64,000 nucleotides of DNA from Sneathiella litorea (GCF_009882915.1 NZ_WTUW01000009.1:682001-746000), one strand, 5' to 3'. Counted from the stretch's first letter, positions 46,254 through 55,059 are shown. The notes: generated by a model not told the origin, from the sequence alone. Made by a program: numbers and translations.

Positions 46254-46736
46254 ATGACTAAAATTGTCAAGATGGATGGGTATGAAATTCATCATCCAAG
46301 TGTCACACTAGACAGTAAAGTAGATAAAGAAGGCGGGTTATCGCTTCCTGAAATAGAAAAACGCATGTCCAAGAAGATGGATAGCCTGGGCGAACAATTT
46401 CTGGCTGGAATACCGGCCGTAATTGAAAATATCCAGGGAGCCTTGAACCAACTAGAAAATGGCAGTGGCGGAGATGCGGAAAAGGCAATCCTCTTTCGCC
46501 AAGGACACGACTTGAAAGGCATGGGCGGATCTTTCGGCTACCCTATTATGGGTACAATCGGCGAAGGCTTATGTGAGTTGACGAATGACGAAGTCAATAC
46601 CTCGTCAATGAACCTGCCTTTAATACGGGTTCATTTGGATATATTGGGTTATGTGATGGCTAAACGCATCAAGGACGATACGGACCCAAACGCCGTACCG
46701 ATTCTTAATGCGTTATCTGGAGCAAAGCCTAAATGA
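46254..46736 (+). CDS. Histidine phosphotransfer (HPt) protein
   Basis: 160 aa. The HPt active site is FRQGHDLKGMGGSFGYP with phospho-accepting His85 and the usual Lys88-Gly89. It lies in a predicted four-helix bundle (about 35-150, ISRM... PAVIENIQGALNQLE before and LCELTNDEVNTSSMNLPLIRVHLDIL after). The N-terminal 30 residues are a flexible lead. Ribosome site AGAGGATC. It pairs with the receiver gene just upstream and its stop is 19 bases from the end of the convergent acyl-CoA synthetase gene. The partner kinase is not in the window. Confidence 0.82.
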   Translation: MTKIVKMDGYEIHHPSVTLDSKVDKEGGLSLPEIEKRMSKKMDSLGEQFLAGIPAVIENIQGALNQLENGSGGDAEKAILFRQGHDLKGMGGSFGYPIMGTIGEGLCELTNDEVNTSSMNLPLIRVHLDILGYVMAKRIKDDTDPNAVPILNALSGAKPK

Positions 46737-46755
46737 CAGCAACGAGGAGAGACCT

Positions 46756-48660
46756 CTATCTCTCGGCAGGATAGCCCACTTTTGTCAGAACCTCTGTAAT
46801 TTCTGTCAGTACTTCAGGATCATCTATCGTCGCAGGAGCTTTATACTCTTCTCCATCTGCAATCTTCCGCATAACCCCGCGCAGGATTTTTCCTGACCGG
46901 GTTTTGGGAAGCCGTTTCACGACAAGGGCAAGTTTGAAGGCTGCGACAGGGCCGATTTTCTCTCGAACGAGGGCAACCAACTCCTTCTGGATATCTTCTT
47001 CCGGACGATTGACACCAGCGTTGAGAACAACGAACCCCATGGGCACCTGCCCTTTCAAGCTGTCCTGAACCCCCATCACTGCGCATTCAGCAACATCACG
47101 GTGACCGGAGAGCACTTCCTCCATACCGCCTGTAGAAAGACGATGGCCCGCGACATTGATGATATCATCGGTTCGCGCCATGATGAAGAGATATCCGTCC
47201 TCATCAATATATCCGGCATCCCCGGTCTTATAATACCCCGGAATATCCGCCATATAGGCTTTGACATACCCGTCATCATTCTGCCAAAGCGTTGGTAATG
47301 ATCCGGGGGGGAGTGGTAATTTCACGGCAATCACACCAATGTCACCGCGCTTCATTTCAGCAAAGCCGCCCTCTTCATTGATGATCCGGATATCATAACC
47401 TGGAACCGGGAACGTCGGACTGCCAAGCTTAACTGGCTTCATGCCGTACCCCATACAATTGGCACCAATAGCCCAGCCAGTTTCCGTCTGCCACCAATGA
47501 TCGATGACGGGAACCTTAAGCTGTTCCTGTGCCCAACTGATTGTATCAGGATCTGCTCGTTCTCCTGCGAGAAACAAGGTATCAAAGTTACTCAAGTCAT
47601 ATTTTGATATGAATTTCCCCTCCGGATCCTGCTGACGAATAGCGCGAAAAGCAGTCGGCGCAGTGAAAAGAGCTTTAACCTTGTGATCCTGTATGACCCG
47701 CCAAAATGTCCCGGCATCCGGAGTCCCGATAGGTTTTCCTTCAAACAGAATAGTCGTGCACCCATGCAGGAGTGGCGCATAAACAATATAGGAATGGCCT
47801 ACCACCCAGCCGACATCGGATGCCGCCCAGAAAACATCGCCCGGGTTAATATTGTAAACATATTTCATGGACCATCGAAGGGCAACCGCATGCCCGCCAT
47901 TATCGCGAACCACCCCTTTTGGTACACCGGTCGTGCCCGATGTATAGAGAATATAAAGCGGATCGGTTGCCGCAACGGGCACACATGGTTCGGGCTCAGC
48001 CCCGGCCTCCAACTCACGCCAGTCATGATCCCGTCCGGCCTTCATTTCCGCTTCACACTCTGGGCGCTGCAAAATAATACTGTTGGCCGGTTTATGATTG
48101 GACATGTCAATCGCCGCATCAATCAGGGGTTTGTAGGCGATGGTGCGGTTAGGTTCTATTCCGCAGGAGGCGGCGATTATCGCGACAGGTTTGGCATCGT
48201 CGATACGTGTTGCCAATTCCTGTGGCGCAAACCCACCAAAGACGACAGAATGTATTGCACCGATGCGCGCACAGGCCAGCATGGCCACCAATGCCTCTGG
48301 TATCATCGGCATATAAACCAGCACCCGATCGCCTTTTTTGATTCCCAGACCCGTCAGAGCACCAGCAAACCGTGCCACCACATCGGTAAGTTCACGATAG
48401 GTATATTTCTTGATTTGGCCGGTTATCGGGCTGTCATAAATAAGGGCATCCTGATCACCTCTCCCATCTTCGACATGACGGTCGAGACAATTATAGCAGG
48501 TATTCATCTCCGCCCCTTCAAACCAACGGTAAAAGGGGGGATTATCTGAATTCAGCACACGATCCCAGGGTTTGCTCCAGCTAATCTCTTTCGCGGCATT
48601 AGCCCAGAACGTCTCCGGGTTTTGCAAAGATTCTTTGTAATCTTCTTCATAACTGGCCAT
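46756..48660 (-). CDS. prpE: Propionyl-CoA/acetyl-CoA synthetase (PrpE-like)
   Basis: 634 aa AMP-forming acyl-CoA ligase of the ACS family. It has the N-terminal ACAS_N part (YKESLQNPETFWANAAKEISWSKPWDRVL), the P-loop YTSGTTGVPKGVVRDNGG, WWQTETGWAIG, YYKTGDAGYIDEDGYLFIMARTDDIINVAGHRLST and the C-terminal lysine motif PKTRSGKILRG. ALIYDSPITGQIKKYTYREL and the AFRAIRQQDPEG segment favour PrpE over Acs. It activates propionate (and probably acetate) to the CoA ester. A strong ribosome site TCAGGGAGG precedes the ATG and is fully complementary to a motif of candidate sRNA A near 57.25 kb. Confidence 0.9.
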   Translation of the reverse strand: MASYEEDYKESLQNPETFWANAAKEISWSKPWDRVLNSDNPPFYRWFEGAEMNTCYNCLDRHVEDGRGDQDALIYDSPITGQIKKYTYRELTDVVARFAGALTGLGIKKGDRVLVYMPMIPEALVAMLACARIGAIHSVVFGGFAPQELATRIDDAKPVAIIAASCGIEPNRTIAYKPLIDAAIDMSNHKPANSIILQRPECEAEMKAGRDHDWRELEAGAEPEPCVPVAATDPLYILYTSGTTGVPKGVVRDNGGHAVALRWSMKYVYNINPGDVFWAASDVGWVVGHSYIVYAPLLHGCTTILFEGKPIGTPDAGTFWRVIQDHKVKALFTAPTAFRAIRQQDPEGKFISKYDLSNFDTLFLAGERADPDTISWAQEQLKVPVIDHWWQTETGWAIGANCMGYGMKPVKLGSPTFPVPGYDIRIINEEGGFAEMKRGDIGVIAVKLPLPPGSLPTLWQNDDGYVKAYMADIPGYYKTGDAGYIDEDGYLFIMARTDDIINVAGHRLSTGGMEEVLSGHRDVAECAVMGVQDSLKGQVPMGFVVLNAGVNRPEEDIQKELVALVREKIGPVAAFKLALVVKRLPKTRSGKILRGVMRKIADGEEYKAPATIDDPEVLTEITEVLTKVGYPAER

Positions 48661-48769
48661 GGATTGCCTCCCTGAGTTTCTTCTATTTATTTATAGAAAA
48701 ACAATTGTCAGACGGGAATGTCAACAGAAACAAGCGAGACAAATTATCGCATCTCCAACAGTTGACATC

Positions 48770-48804
48770 AAAAAAATTCCCGCGGGAAATTGCATTCCCG
48801 CGGG
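48770..48804 (-). terminator. Rho-independent terminator of trcR
   Basis: On the minus strand a perfect 10-bp stem CCCGCGGGAA/TTCCCGCGGG with a 6-base loop is followed by seven T. It begins about 20 bases after the trcR stop. Confidence 0.85.
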
Positions 48805-48824
48805 TTTCGGTGGTTACTTCTTAC

Positions 48825-49595
48825 TCAATCTTCTGAAGAAGATTTAAACAGATCATCAAACGTCTTGGCGCCGCCCTTCCGATCCTCCTCATCTTCCTTT
48901 TTCTTGGCAGCCGTTTTACCAAAAACTGCCTCAGCCTCAGCGCGCGGATCATAGGCCTCTTCTTTTTGAACCTGCTGCTTCTTCAACTCATAGGGTGTGA
49001 GTGGCACAGCCGCAGCTTCCGCCGCAACGGCGGCAGCAACTTCTTCCATCAATTTACCGCGATCTTCATCCGTACGGCGATGAGCGGATTTCTGGACAGC
49101 CTCGTCAAGTTCAAGCTGTGTACAAATGCCAAGGCTAACCGGATCCCGGGGACGAATATTCTGAGCATTCCAATGGCTCCGGTCGCGCACCGCCGTAATC
49201 GTGGTTTTTGTTGTTCCAACCAGCTTGGAAATCTGCGCATCAGTAAGCTCAGGATGAAATTTGATCAGCCAGGAAATAGCATCTGGTCGATCACCACGAC
49301 GGGAAACCGGCGTGTATCGTCCTCCCCTCCGACGAGGTTGCGGAACATCGCCTGCGGGCTTGCTGATTTCAAGCCGCGCTGCCGGGTCGCCCTGACAGCG
49401 GTCAATCTCTTCTTGCGTAAGCTGCCCGTTGGCAATGGGATCCAGTCCAACAATACCCACAGCAACTTCGCCATCGGCAATTCCCTGAACTTCCAGCGAA
49501 TGCAGGCCGCAAAAATCCGCGATTTGACCAAATGACAAGGATGTATTGTCAACGAGCCAAACAGCCGTCGCCTTTGGCAATAATGGCGTTACCAT
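48825..49595 (-). CDS. trcR: Cell-cycle transcriptional regulator TrcR (DUF1013)
   Basis: 256 aa, an alphaproteobacterial core protein. The conserved N-terminal region (LPKATAVWLVDNTSLSFGQIADFCGLHSLEVQGIADGEVA) is followed by EISKPAGDVPQPRRRGGRYTPVSRRGDRPDAISWLIKFHPEL. A helix-turn-helix-like LTDAQISKLVGTTKTTITAVRDRSHWN lies in the middle. The C-terminus is a charged, Ala/Glu/Lys-rich helix ending FDDLFKSSSED. In Caulobacter-type bacteria the family is linked to cell-cycle transcription. AAAGGAGA precedes the ATG and a strong terminator follows, so it is a single-gene unit. Confidence 0.92.
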   Translation of the reverse strand: MVTPLLPKATAVWLVDNTSLSFGQIADFCGLHSLEVQGIADGEVAVGIVGLDPIANGQLTQEEIDRCQGDPAARLEISKPAGDVPQPRRRGGRYTPVSRRGDRPDAISWLIKFHPELTDAQISKLVGTTKTTITAVRDRSHWNAQNIRPRDPVSLGICTQLELDEAVQKSAHRRTDEDRGKLMEEVAAAVAAEAAAVPLTPYELKKQQVQKEEAYDPRAEAEAVFGKTAAKKKEDEEDRKGGAKTFDDLFKSSSED

Positions 49596-49685
49596 AAAGT
49601 CTCCTTTTCGGTCCGACTACTGAACATACGAACCCCTACATAATTCTTTTATGTATATGGCGAAAAACCGCCGCAAAGTCCACAC

Positions 49686-50684
49686 CTAAACCTTTAAAAC
49701 GATTTTCCCAATATGGGCGCTATCGTCGATACGTCGATGCGCTGCCGCGGCATCGGTAAGGGGGAAGGTACTATCCATCACAGGCTTGACGGTACCGGCA
49801 GACAGCAAAGGCCAGACTTTCGCCTTCAGCCGATCCCCGATATCCGATTTCGCCTGAACGGATTGGGGGCGCAGGGTCGATCCGGTAATTGTCAAACGTT
49901 TCAGCATCATGGGAGCGAAATTAACTTTAACCTCCGCACCGCCGAGGAAAGCTATATAGACAAGACGCCCCTCGACCGCCATTGCCGAAATATTTCGTTG
50001 AATATAATCACCCCCGATCATGTCGAGAACAAGATCGACGCCCTTGCCACCGGTGAGTTCCTTGACGACCGAGACAAAATCCTCGGTTTTATAATTGATT
50101 CCACGTTCTGCCCCGAGTTCTTCTACGGCGCGGCATTTTTCATCTGTCGACGCCGTCGTGAAAACACGCGCGCCAAACGCCTTGGCAAGCTGAATTGCCG
50201 TTGTGCCAATACCACTCGCACCGCCATGCACCAGGAAGGTCTCGCCCCCTGTTAGCCGACCACGGTCAAATACATTTGTCCAGACGGTAAAAAAGGTCTC
50301 CGGTATCGCCGCAGCTTGCACCAAATCAAAACCTTGCGGAACATCCAGACATTGCGCCTCGGGAGCAACGCAATATTCTGCATAGCCGCCGCCGGCAACC
50401 AGCGCACAGAGCTGATCTCCCGCTTTATATTTTGTAACGCCCGCGCCTACTGCTGCAACTGTCCCGGAGACTTCAAGACCCGGAATATCAGATGCACCGG
50501 GAGGTGGCGCATATCCACCCTTTCGCTGCAGCACATCAGGCCGATTCACCCCGGCGGCAGCAACTTTAATCAACACCTCATCATGACCAGGTTCCGGTAC
50601 CGGGCGACTTGTCGGGACCAATTCTTCCGGCCCGCCAAATTCCTTGATTTCGATGGCTGTCATTGTTTCGGGCAAATTTGTCAT
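49686..50684 (-). CDS. NAD(P)H quinone oxidoreductase, zinc-less MDR family (PIG3-type)
   Basis: 332 aa medium-chain reductase. The N-terminal GroES-like domain has VLIKVAAAGVNRPDVLQRKGGYAPPPGASDIPGLEVSGTV without the Cys/His catalytic zinc ligands. The Rossmann domain has FLVHGGASGIGTTAIQLAKAFGARVFTTAS for NADPH. QRKGGYxPPPGASDIPGLE is diagnostic for the PIG3 quinone-oxidoreductase subgroup. It probably reduces quinones by one electron. CTGGAGAT is the ribosome site. It is divergent from the DUF1192 gene. Confidence 0.92.
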   Translation of the reverse strand: MTNLPETMTAIEIKEFGGPEELVPTSRPVPEPGHDEVLIKVAAAGVNRPDVLQRKGGYAPPPGASDIPGLEVSGTVAAVGAGVTKYKAGDQLCALVAGGGYAEYCVAPEAQCLDVPQGFDLVQAAAIPETFFTVWTNVFDRGRLTGGETFLVHGGASGIGTTAIQLAKAFGARVFTTASTDEKCRAVEELGAERGINYKTEDFVSVVKELTGGKGVDLVLDMIGGDYIQRNISAMAVEGRLVYIAFLGGAEVKVNFAPMMLKRLTITGSTLRPQSVQAKSDIGDRLKAKVWPLLSAGTVKPVMDSTFPLTDAAAAHRRIDDSAHIGKIVLKV

Positions 50685-50791
50685 TTTAATCTCCAGGATT
50701 TTTTAGAAAGTCCGACCTAAAGGCGCAGACAGTCGGATCATGATTCATTATCTTATTGAAATGGCTGCCTAGCATATTGAGGAATTTGGCG

Positions 50792-50974
50792 ATGACAAGT
50801 AATGATGACGATAAACCTATCTTCGGGAACAGCCCCGTAAATTTCGACAGTATGTCAATTACAGATCTATATGAATATATTGCCAGCTTGAATGAGGAAA
50901 TTGAGAAAACCAGGAAAATAATCACCAAAAAGGAAGCAGCCCAAAAAGCCGCCTCCGGATTCTTTAAAAACTAA
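50792..50974 (+). CDS. DUF1192 domain protein
   Basis: 60 aa from the ATG that follows GAGGAA; a longer upstream ORF start is not supported. The layout is that of DUF1192: an acidic N-terminus (MTSNDDDKP), then MSITDLYEYIASLNEEIEKTRKIITKKEAAQKAASGFFKN, a single coiled helix with the hallmark end A-x-x-FFK. These small alphaproteobacterial proteins have no known role. It is followed 120 bases later by a candidate sRNA on the same strand. Confidence 0.8.
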   Translation: MTSNDDDKPIFGNSPVNFDSMSITDLYEYIASLNEEIEKTRKIITKKEAAQKAASGFFKN

Positions 50975-51090
50975 CGCTAAACACTCCAGTTTCAAGCCTC
51001 CTTAAGGGCGAATCAAGGCTTTGTTTTCTTCAAAAAAAACCTAAAAGTGTATATTCATTAATTGTAATTTAAGGAATGATGGTTAAATTG

Positions 51091-51198
51091 GATACTGTAA
51101 CCCGGCTTGGGTTACATAAGGTTGGAATCCCTATTTCCAGTCTTTATGACGCCTCCCTGTTGACTTGAGCCGCCTTTTATAAGGGCGGCTCCTTTTTT
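51091..51198 (+). ncRNA. Candidate AbcR-like small RNA D, distant relative of the 57-kb array
   Basis: About 108 nt; the 5' end is uncertain. Hairpin 1 is TGTAACCC-GGCTT-GGGTTACA (51096-51116). Hairpin 2, TGGAA/TTCCA, exposes a CCCT loop. An unpaired CCTCCCTGTTGACTTG (51152-51167) follows, with a strong terminator GAGCCGCC/GGCGGCTC plus six T (51167-51198). Order, motif and spacing match the three units downstream of the VtlR-like gene. No ORF with a ribosome site lies inside. Transcription is not shown; structure and similarity are the evidence. Confidence 0.6.
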
Positions 51199-51309
51199 GT
51201 ATGATGGCATTTTCGATGCTTCATAAAAATGCAACATAGCCCTTGACTCTTTCGCGTATTCAGAGTTTTAATTTCGCCCATCAGAAGCAAGTCTGACAGG
51301 TTGAGGCAT

Positions 51310-51346
51310 AAAAAAAAGAGGGGGCGTCGGAAATGACAGCCCCCTC
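51310..51346 (-). terminator. Rho-independent terminator after the 90-aa unknown gene
   Basis: On the minus strand GAGGGGGC/GCCCCCTC (8-bp stem, 13-base loop) is followed by eight T. It ends the Lrp, acyl-CoA synthetase and 90-aa gene series. Confidence 0.85.
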
Positions 51347-51374
51347 AGCTATTTCTAGTACAATTTCCAAATTC

Positions 51375-51647
51375 TCATAAATGACCAATACGGGGCGGCC
51401 CCCCTTTTGATGCCTGGCTCGGCCCAAATGCCTTATCAAGAATGTTTGTGCTGTCTTCTGCCAGTAATACAGCATCCGTCAATAGGTTGAGGATACGCAT
51501 ATTGTTGGCCAACACTGCTTTCGCCTCGGTTCGCTGATCATCGGTGATCAATGCGCAGCGTTCCAGAATATCCTTTCGCACCATAGAAAGGACATCTTCA
51601 AGTTTTTTACCCTCAGGATTTTCTTCAGTTACCAAATAGTGGGTCAC
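51375..51647 (-). CDS. Conserved-looking protein of unknown function
   Basis: 90 aa from GTG, preceded by AAGGAGGG at seven bases; the overlapping ATG is immediately followed by a stop and is excluded. Sequence THYLVTEENPEGKKLEDVL, then RKDILERCALITDDQRTEAKAVLANNMRILNLLTDAVLLAEDSTNILDKAFGPS: a predicted all-helical, soluble protein with no metal or catalytic motif. No family name recognised. It is the last gene before a strong terminator, 90 bases after the acyl-CoA synthetase. Confidence 0.75.
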   Translation of the reverse strand: MTHYLVTEENPEGKKLEDVLSMVRKDILERCALITDDQRTEAKAVLANNMRILNLLTDAVLLAEDSTNILDKAFGPSQASKGGPPRIGHL

Positions 51648-51736
51648 ATTAATGCCCTCCTTACCAGGATCTGGGGATCAATATGCCTATTTTCGGTTAA
51701 ATTTTTGATAATTTGCCAGTTTACTTCCAAATTACA

Positions 51737-53362
51737 CTAAAAATTCTTCGCCCTTTCACGAAGAACAAACTTCTGCACCTTACCCGTAGAGGTTTTTGGC
51801 AGCTCGTCAAAGACGACCGTTTTCGGACATTTGAAGTGAGCCATGTTATCACGACAGAATTTGATGATCTCTGCCTCTGACACATTTCTTCCCGCGCGCA
51901 GCGTAATAAAGGCACAGGGAGTTTCACCCCATTTTTCATCCGGGCGCGCAACTACAGCAGCTTCCAGAACCGCCGGATGCTTGTAGAGCACGCTTTCGAC
52001 TTCAATGGTGGATATATTCTCTCCGCCAGAGATAATAATATCTTTGGAGCGATCGCGGAGCTCCAGATAACCATCTTCATGAACGACACCAAGATCCCCT
52101 GAATGGAACCAACCGCCTGCAAAAGAATCCTGGGTGGTTTTAGGGTTCTTGAGATAACCCTTCATGATCAAGTTGCCACGCAACATCACCTCACCCATCG
52201 TATTCCCGTCCCGCGGGACGGGCGTCATCGTCTTTGAGTCCATGACTTCAAGATCGGCAAGCGCATGATAGCGAACGCCCTGACGGGCCTTGAGTGCAGC
52301 TCTATCCTCCACCGGTTTTTCATTCCAGTTGGAATTCCAGTCACATAGGACTGAAGGGCCGTAGGTTTCTGTCAAACCATACACATGCGTGACATCAAAT
52401 CCCATGCTATCCATTTCGGCAAGAACTGCGGCCGGTGGCGGCGCCGCAGCAACCATAAATTTCACACCAGAAGGCGCCTTTGCCTTGTCTTCATCTGACG
52501 CATTGATCAACATAGATAGAATAATCGGCGCGCCGCACATGTGGGTCACCTGACACCTCTGCATCTCGCTATAAATCGCACTCGCCTCGATCTTGCGAAG
52601 GCAAACATGAGTGCCGCCGACTGCGGTCAGGGTCCAGGGAAAGCACCATCCATTGCAATGAAACATCGGGAGGGTCCATAGATATATTGGATGTTTCGGC
52701 AGACTCCACGAAACCGCATTTCCCATTGCCGCGAGGTACGCGCCACGATGATGATAGACAACGCCCTTTGGATCCCCGGTCGTCCCGGAAGTGTAATTAA
52801 GTGAGATCGCCTGCCATTCATCCTTGGGGCCACGCCATTCAAACTCCGGATCACCTGTAGCCAGAAAATCTTCGTATTCCATATCACCGATCATTTCACC
52901 GCCATCGGCAAGAGAATCATCGATATCAATGACAAAGGGTTTGACTTCAGCAAGAGATAAAGCCTCTTTGACCAAAGAAGAATACTCACGATCCGTTAGC
53001 AAGACCTTGCATTCTCCATGATCCAGAATGAAAGCGAGCGCTGCGGCATCAAGGCGAGTATTAAGCGTATTCAGGACCGCCCCCGTCATGGGAACACCGT
53101 AATGTGCCTCCAGAACCGATGGGATATTCGGCGCCATCATCGATACCGTGTCCCCTTCAGCGATACCGCGCTTCGTCAGCGCACTCGCTAGCTGACGCGA
53201 CCGCGCATAGAACTCCCGGTAGTTATATTTGAGATCTCCGTGAATGATTGCGGTCTGCTCAGGATAAACTTCCGCCGACCGGGACAGGAAAGTCAGGGGT
53301 GACAAGGAATCGTAATTTGCGGAATTACTGTCAAGATCCGTTTGATATGGATTTTTAGTCAA
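51737..53362 (-). CDS. AMP-binding acyl-CoA synthetase (medium/long-chain or DmdB-like)
   Basis: 541 aa ATP-dependent acyl-CoA ligase. P-loop LNYTSGTTGDPKGVVYHHRGA, motif YGLTETYGPSV, GWFHSGDLGVVHEDGYLELRDRSKDIIISGGENIS and the C-terminal lysine motif LPKTSTGKVQKF are all present. FHCNGWCFPWT marks the subgroup that includes many medium-chain and methylmercaptopropionate-CoA ligases (DmdB). The exact acid cannot be fixed. It follows an Lrp-type regulator by 50 bases on the same strand, suggesting amino-acid or branched-acid related control. Confidence 0.9.
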   Translation of the reverse strand: MTKNPYQTDLDSNSANYDSLSPLTFLSRSAEVYPEQTAIIHGDLKYNYREFYARSRQLASALTKRGIAEGDTVSMMAPNIPSVLEAHYGVPMTGAVLNTLNTRLDAAALAFILDHGECKVLLTDREYSSLVKEALSLAEVKPFVIDIDDSLADGGEMIGDMEYEDFLATGDPEFEWRGPKDEWQAISLNYTSGTTGDPKGVVYHHRGAYLAAMGNAVSWSLPKHPIYLWTLPMFHCNGWCFPWTLTAVGGTHVCLRKIEASAIYSEMQRCQVTHMCGAPIILSMLINASDEDKAKAPSGVKFMVAAAPPPAAVLAEMDSMGFDVTHVYGLTETYGPSVLCDWNSNWNEKPVEDRAALKARQGVRYHALADLEVMDSKTMTPVPRDGNTMGEVMLRGNLIMKGYLKNPKTTQDSFAGGWFHSGDLGVVHEDGYLELRDRSKDIIISGGENISTIEVESVLYKHPAVLEAAVVARPDEKWGETPCAFITLRAGRNVSEAEIIKFCRDNMAHFKCPKTVVFDELPKTSTGKVQKFVLRERAKNF

Positions 53363-53412
53363 AAGAGTCTCCCAATCTTTTTCCAGAACGTACTTCTGCT
53401 TGTCGGGCCTTT

Positions 53413-53916
53413 TCAGCCTTCTTTGCCATCTTCAAGGTTATCGCCCAGGTCCACTGGTACTCCGGGTAGGAATTTCGAAACCCGAATGCCCAGAGATGTC
53501 TTGACATGTTCGACATTCGGGGCAGCCGTTAGTTCATGCGTCAGAAAATGCTGGTATGTGTCCCAGTCCTTTGCCACCACTTTCAAGATAAAATCATTTT
53601 CGCCCGCAAGCATGTAGCACTCGCGAACTAATGGCCAGGATTTGACCAGCCCTTCGAAAGCGGAAAGATCAGTTTCCGCCTGACTTTGCAGTCCGACCAG
53701 CGCAAAAATAGTAACGCCATATCCCAGATGCTCAGCGTTTAACTGCGCATGATACCCTCCGATATACCCTGCCTCTTCAAGGGCCCGGACACGCCTGAGG
53801 CACGGAGGCGCGGAAATACCGGCATTTTTGGCCAGTTCCACATTGGTGATACGTCCATCTTCCTGCAGATCATGCAGGATACGGCGATCGATTTCGTCCA
53901 GCTTAACGCGTTGCAT
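53413..53916 (-). CDS. Lrp/AsnC-family transcriptional regulator
   Basis: 167 aa. An N-terminal AsnC-type helix-turn-helix (LDEIDRRILHDLQEDGRITNVELAKNAGISAPPCLRRVRALEEAGYIGGY) is followed by the RAM/AsnC ligand-binding domain (GVTIFALVGLQSQAETDLSAFE ... RECYMLAGENDFILKVVAKDWDTYQHF). The family binds amino acids. Here the gene is upstream of, and co-oriented with, the acyl-CoA synthetase. It is divergent from the ELM1-family gene across a 75-base gap, and could regulate either side. Confidence 0.93.
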   Translation of the reverse strand: MQRVKLDEIDRRILHDLQEDGRITNVELAKNAGISAPPCLRRVRALEEAGYIGGYHAQLNAEHLGYGVTIFALVGLQSQAETDLSAFEGLVKSWPLVRECYMLAGENDFILKVVAKDWDTYQHFLTHELTAAPNVEHVKTSLGIRVSKFLPGVPVDLGDNLEDGKEG

Positions 53917-53991
53917 TATGTCCTCCGACTATCAGTTGCGCGCAATATTATTACAAAGATTGCGCAAGGCCAAGCAATAGAAGCAGGGACT

Positions 53992-55059
53992 ATGCCAAAA
54001 AGAGAAAGAAAATTACACGAACCTGCCCCAAAACACTTGACCCATGCGGGATACAGGGCCTATGCCAGCAAAATGACTATGGAAAGCACAATCAAGGAGG
54101 CTTCCTGCTGGGTTCTCACCGATGGTAGCGCGGGAATGGAGATCCAGTGTATTGGCCTTGCCGAGGCTTTAGGGCTTGATTTTCAAGTGAAAAGAATTGT
54201 CACCACGAAGCCCTGGCGCTGGTTGCCCCCCCATCTTTGGATTAGCCCCCTAAAATTCCTCGATAAAAGCGGCGACTTACCAGAACCCCCTTGGCCAGAT
54301 ATTCTGATTACCTGCGGGCGACAGGCCATACCGATTAATCTGGCGATAAAAAAGGCAAGTGGCGAAAAAACATTCACTATTCATATCCAGACACCGAACT
54401 GCGATGCAAGCAAGTTCGACCTGGTTATTGTGCCCGAGCATGACAAGCTGCGCGGGGATAATGTGCTGGTCTGCCTAGGGGCACTAGGCCGGATCACACC
54501 GGACAAACTGCATGAAGCTGGCGAAAAATTCACCCCGCAGGTAGCACATTTACCCTCTCCCCTCGTTACTGTCCTGGTGGGAGGAAGCAATCGTTGCTAT
54601 GACATGACTGATAAGGTGATGCAGGATCTTGCCGATAGGTTGGAAGCGCTGCATCAAGAGACAAATTGCAGTTTTCTCATAACAACATCACGGCGAACGG
54701 GTGCGAAAAATGAACGTATCCTGAAATCGGTGCTTAAGGACCTCCCACATCAACTATGGACGGGGGAGGGTGAAAATCCTTACTTTGGATATCTCGCCCT
54801 CGCTGAGGCGCTAATCGTAACAGGCGATTCTGTCAACATGGTGTGTGAAGCCTGCTCCATGGGAAAACCAGTCTATATTTTCGACCTTCCCGGGGGTAAT
54901 CCGAAGTTCAACCATTTTCACCAAAGCATGCGTGATAAAGGATATATACGGCCTTTCACAGGTAAGCTTGAACATTGGAGCTATACGCCACTCCTTGAAA
55001 CGCAAAAAATTGCCTGTGAAGTTGCAGAAGCTTGGAATAATCACTCTCAGGGTCGGTAA
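53992..55059 (+). CDS. ELM1-family (DUF1022) protein
   Basis: 355 aa from ATG 53992; ATG 54073 (MTMESTIKE) is a possible later start, and the recognisable domain begins only at SCWVLTDGSAGMEIQCIGLAEALGL. ELM1/DUF1022 blocks: ILITCGRQAIPINLAIKKAS, HIQTPNCDASKFDLVIVPEHD, VTVLVGGSNRCYDM, FLITTSRRTGAKNE and ALIVTGDSVNMVCEACSMGKPVYIFDLPGG. The fold looks like GT-B glycosyltransferases. The plant relative acts in mitochondrial fission; bacterial members are uncharacterised. It is upstream of trxB. Confidence 0.88.
   Translation: MPKRERKLHEPAPKHLTHAGYRAYASKMTMESTIKEASCWVLTDGSAGMEIQCIGLAEALGLDFQVKRIVTTKPWRWLPPHLWISPLKFLDKSGDLPEPPWPDILITCGRQAIPINLAIKKASGEKTFTIHIQTPNCDASKFDLVIVPEHDKLRGDNVLVCLGALGRITPDKLHEAGEKFTPQVAHLPSPLVTVLVGGSNRCYDMTDKVMQDLADRLEALHQETNCSFLITTSRRTGAKNERILKSVLKDLPHQLWTGEGENPYFGYLALAEALIVTGDSVNMVCEACSMGKPVYIFDLPGGNPKFNHFHQSMRDKGYIRPFTGKLEHWSYTPLLETQKIACEVAEAWNNHSQGR

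Noticed and set aside
47683-48549. Long ORF antisense to prpE
   Set aside because: It is a shadow of the prpE reading frame; it has no ribosome site, is rich in Cys/His/Ile typical of antisense translation, and has no domain.
48660-48680. Additional CUCCCUG sRNA motif on the plus strand near prpE
   Set aside because: It is the complement of the prpE Shine-Dalgarno sequence and is not followed by a terminator hairpin.
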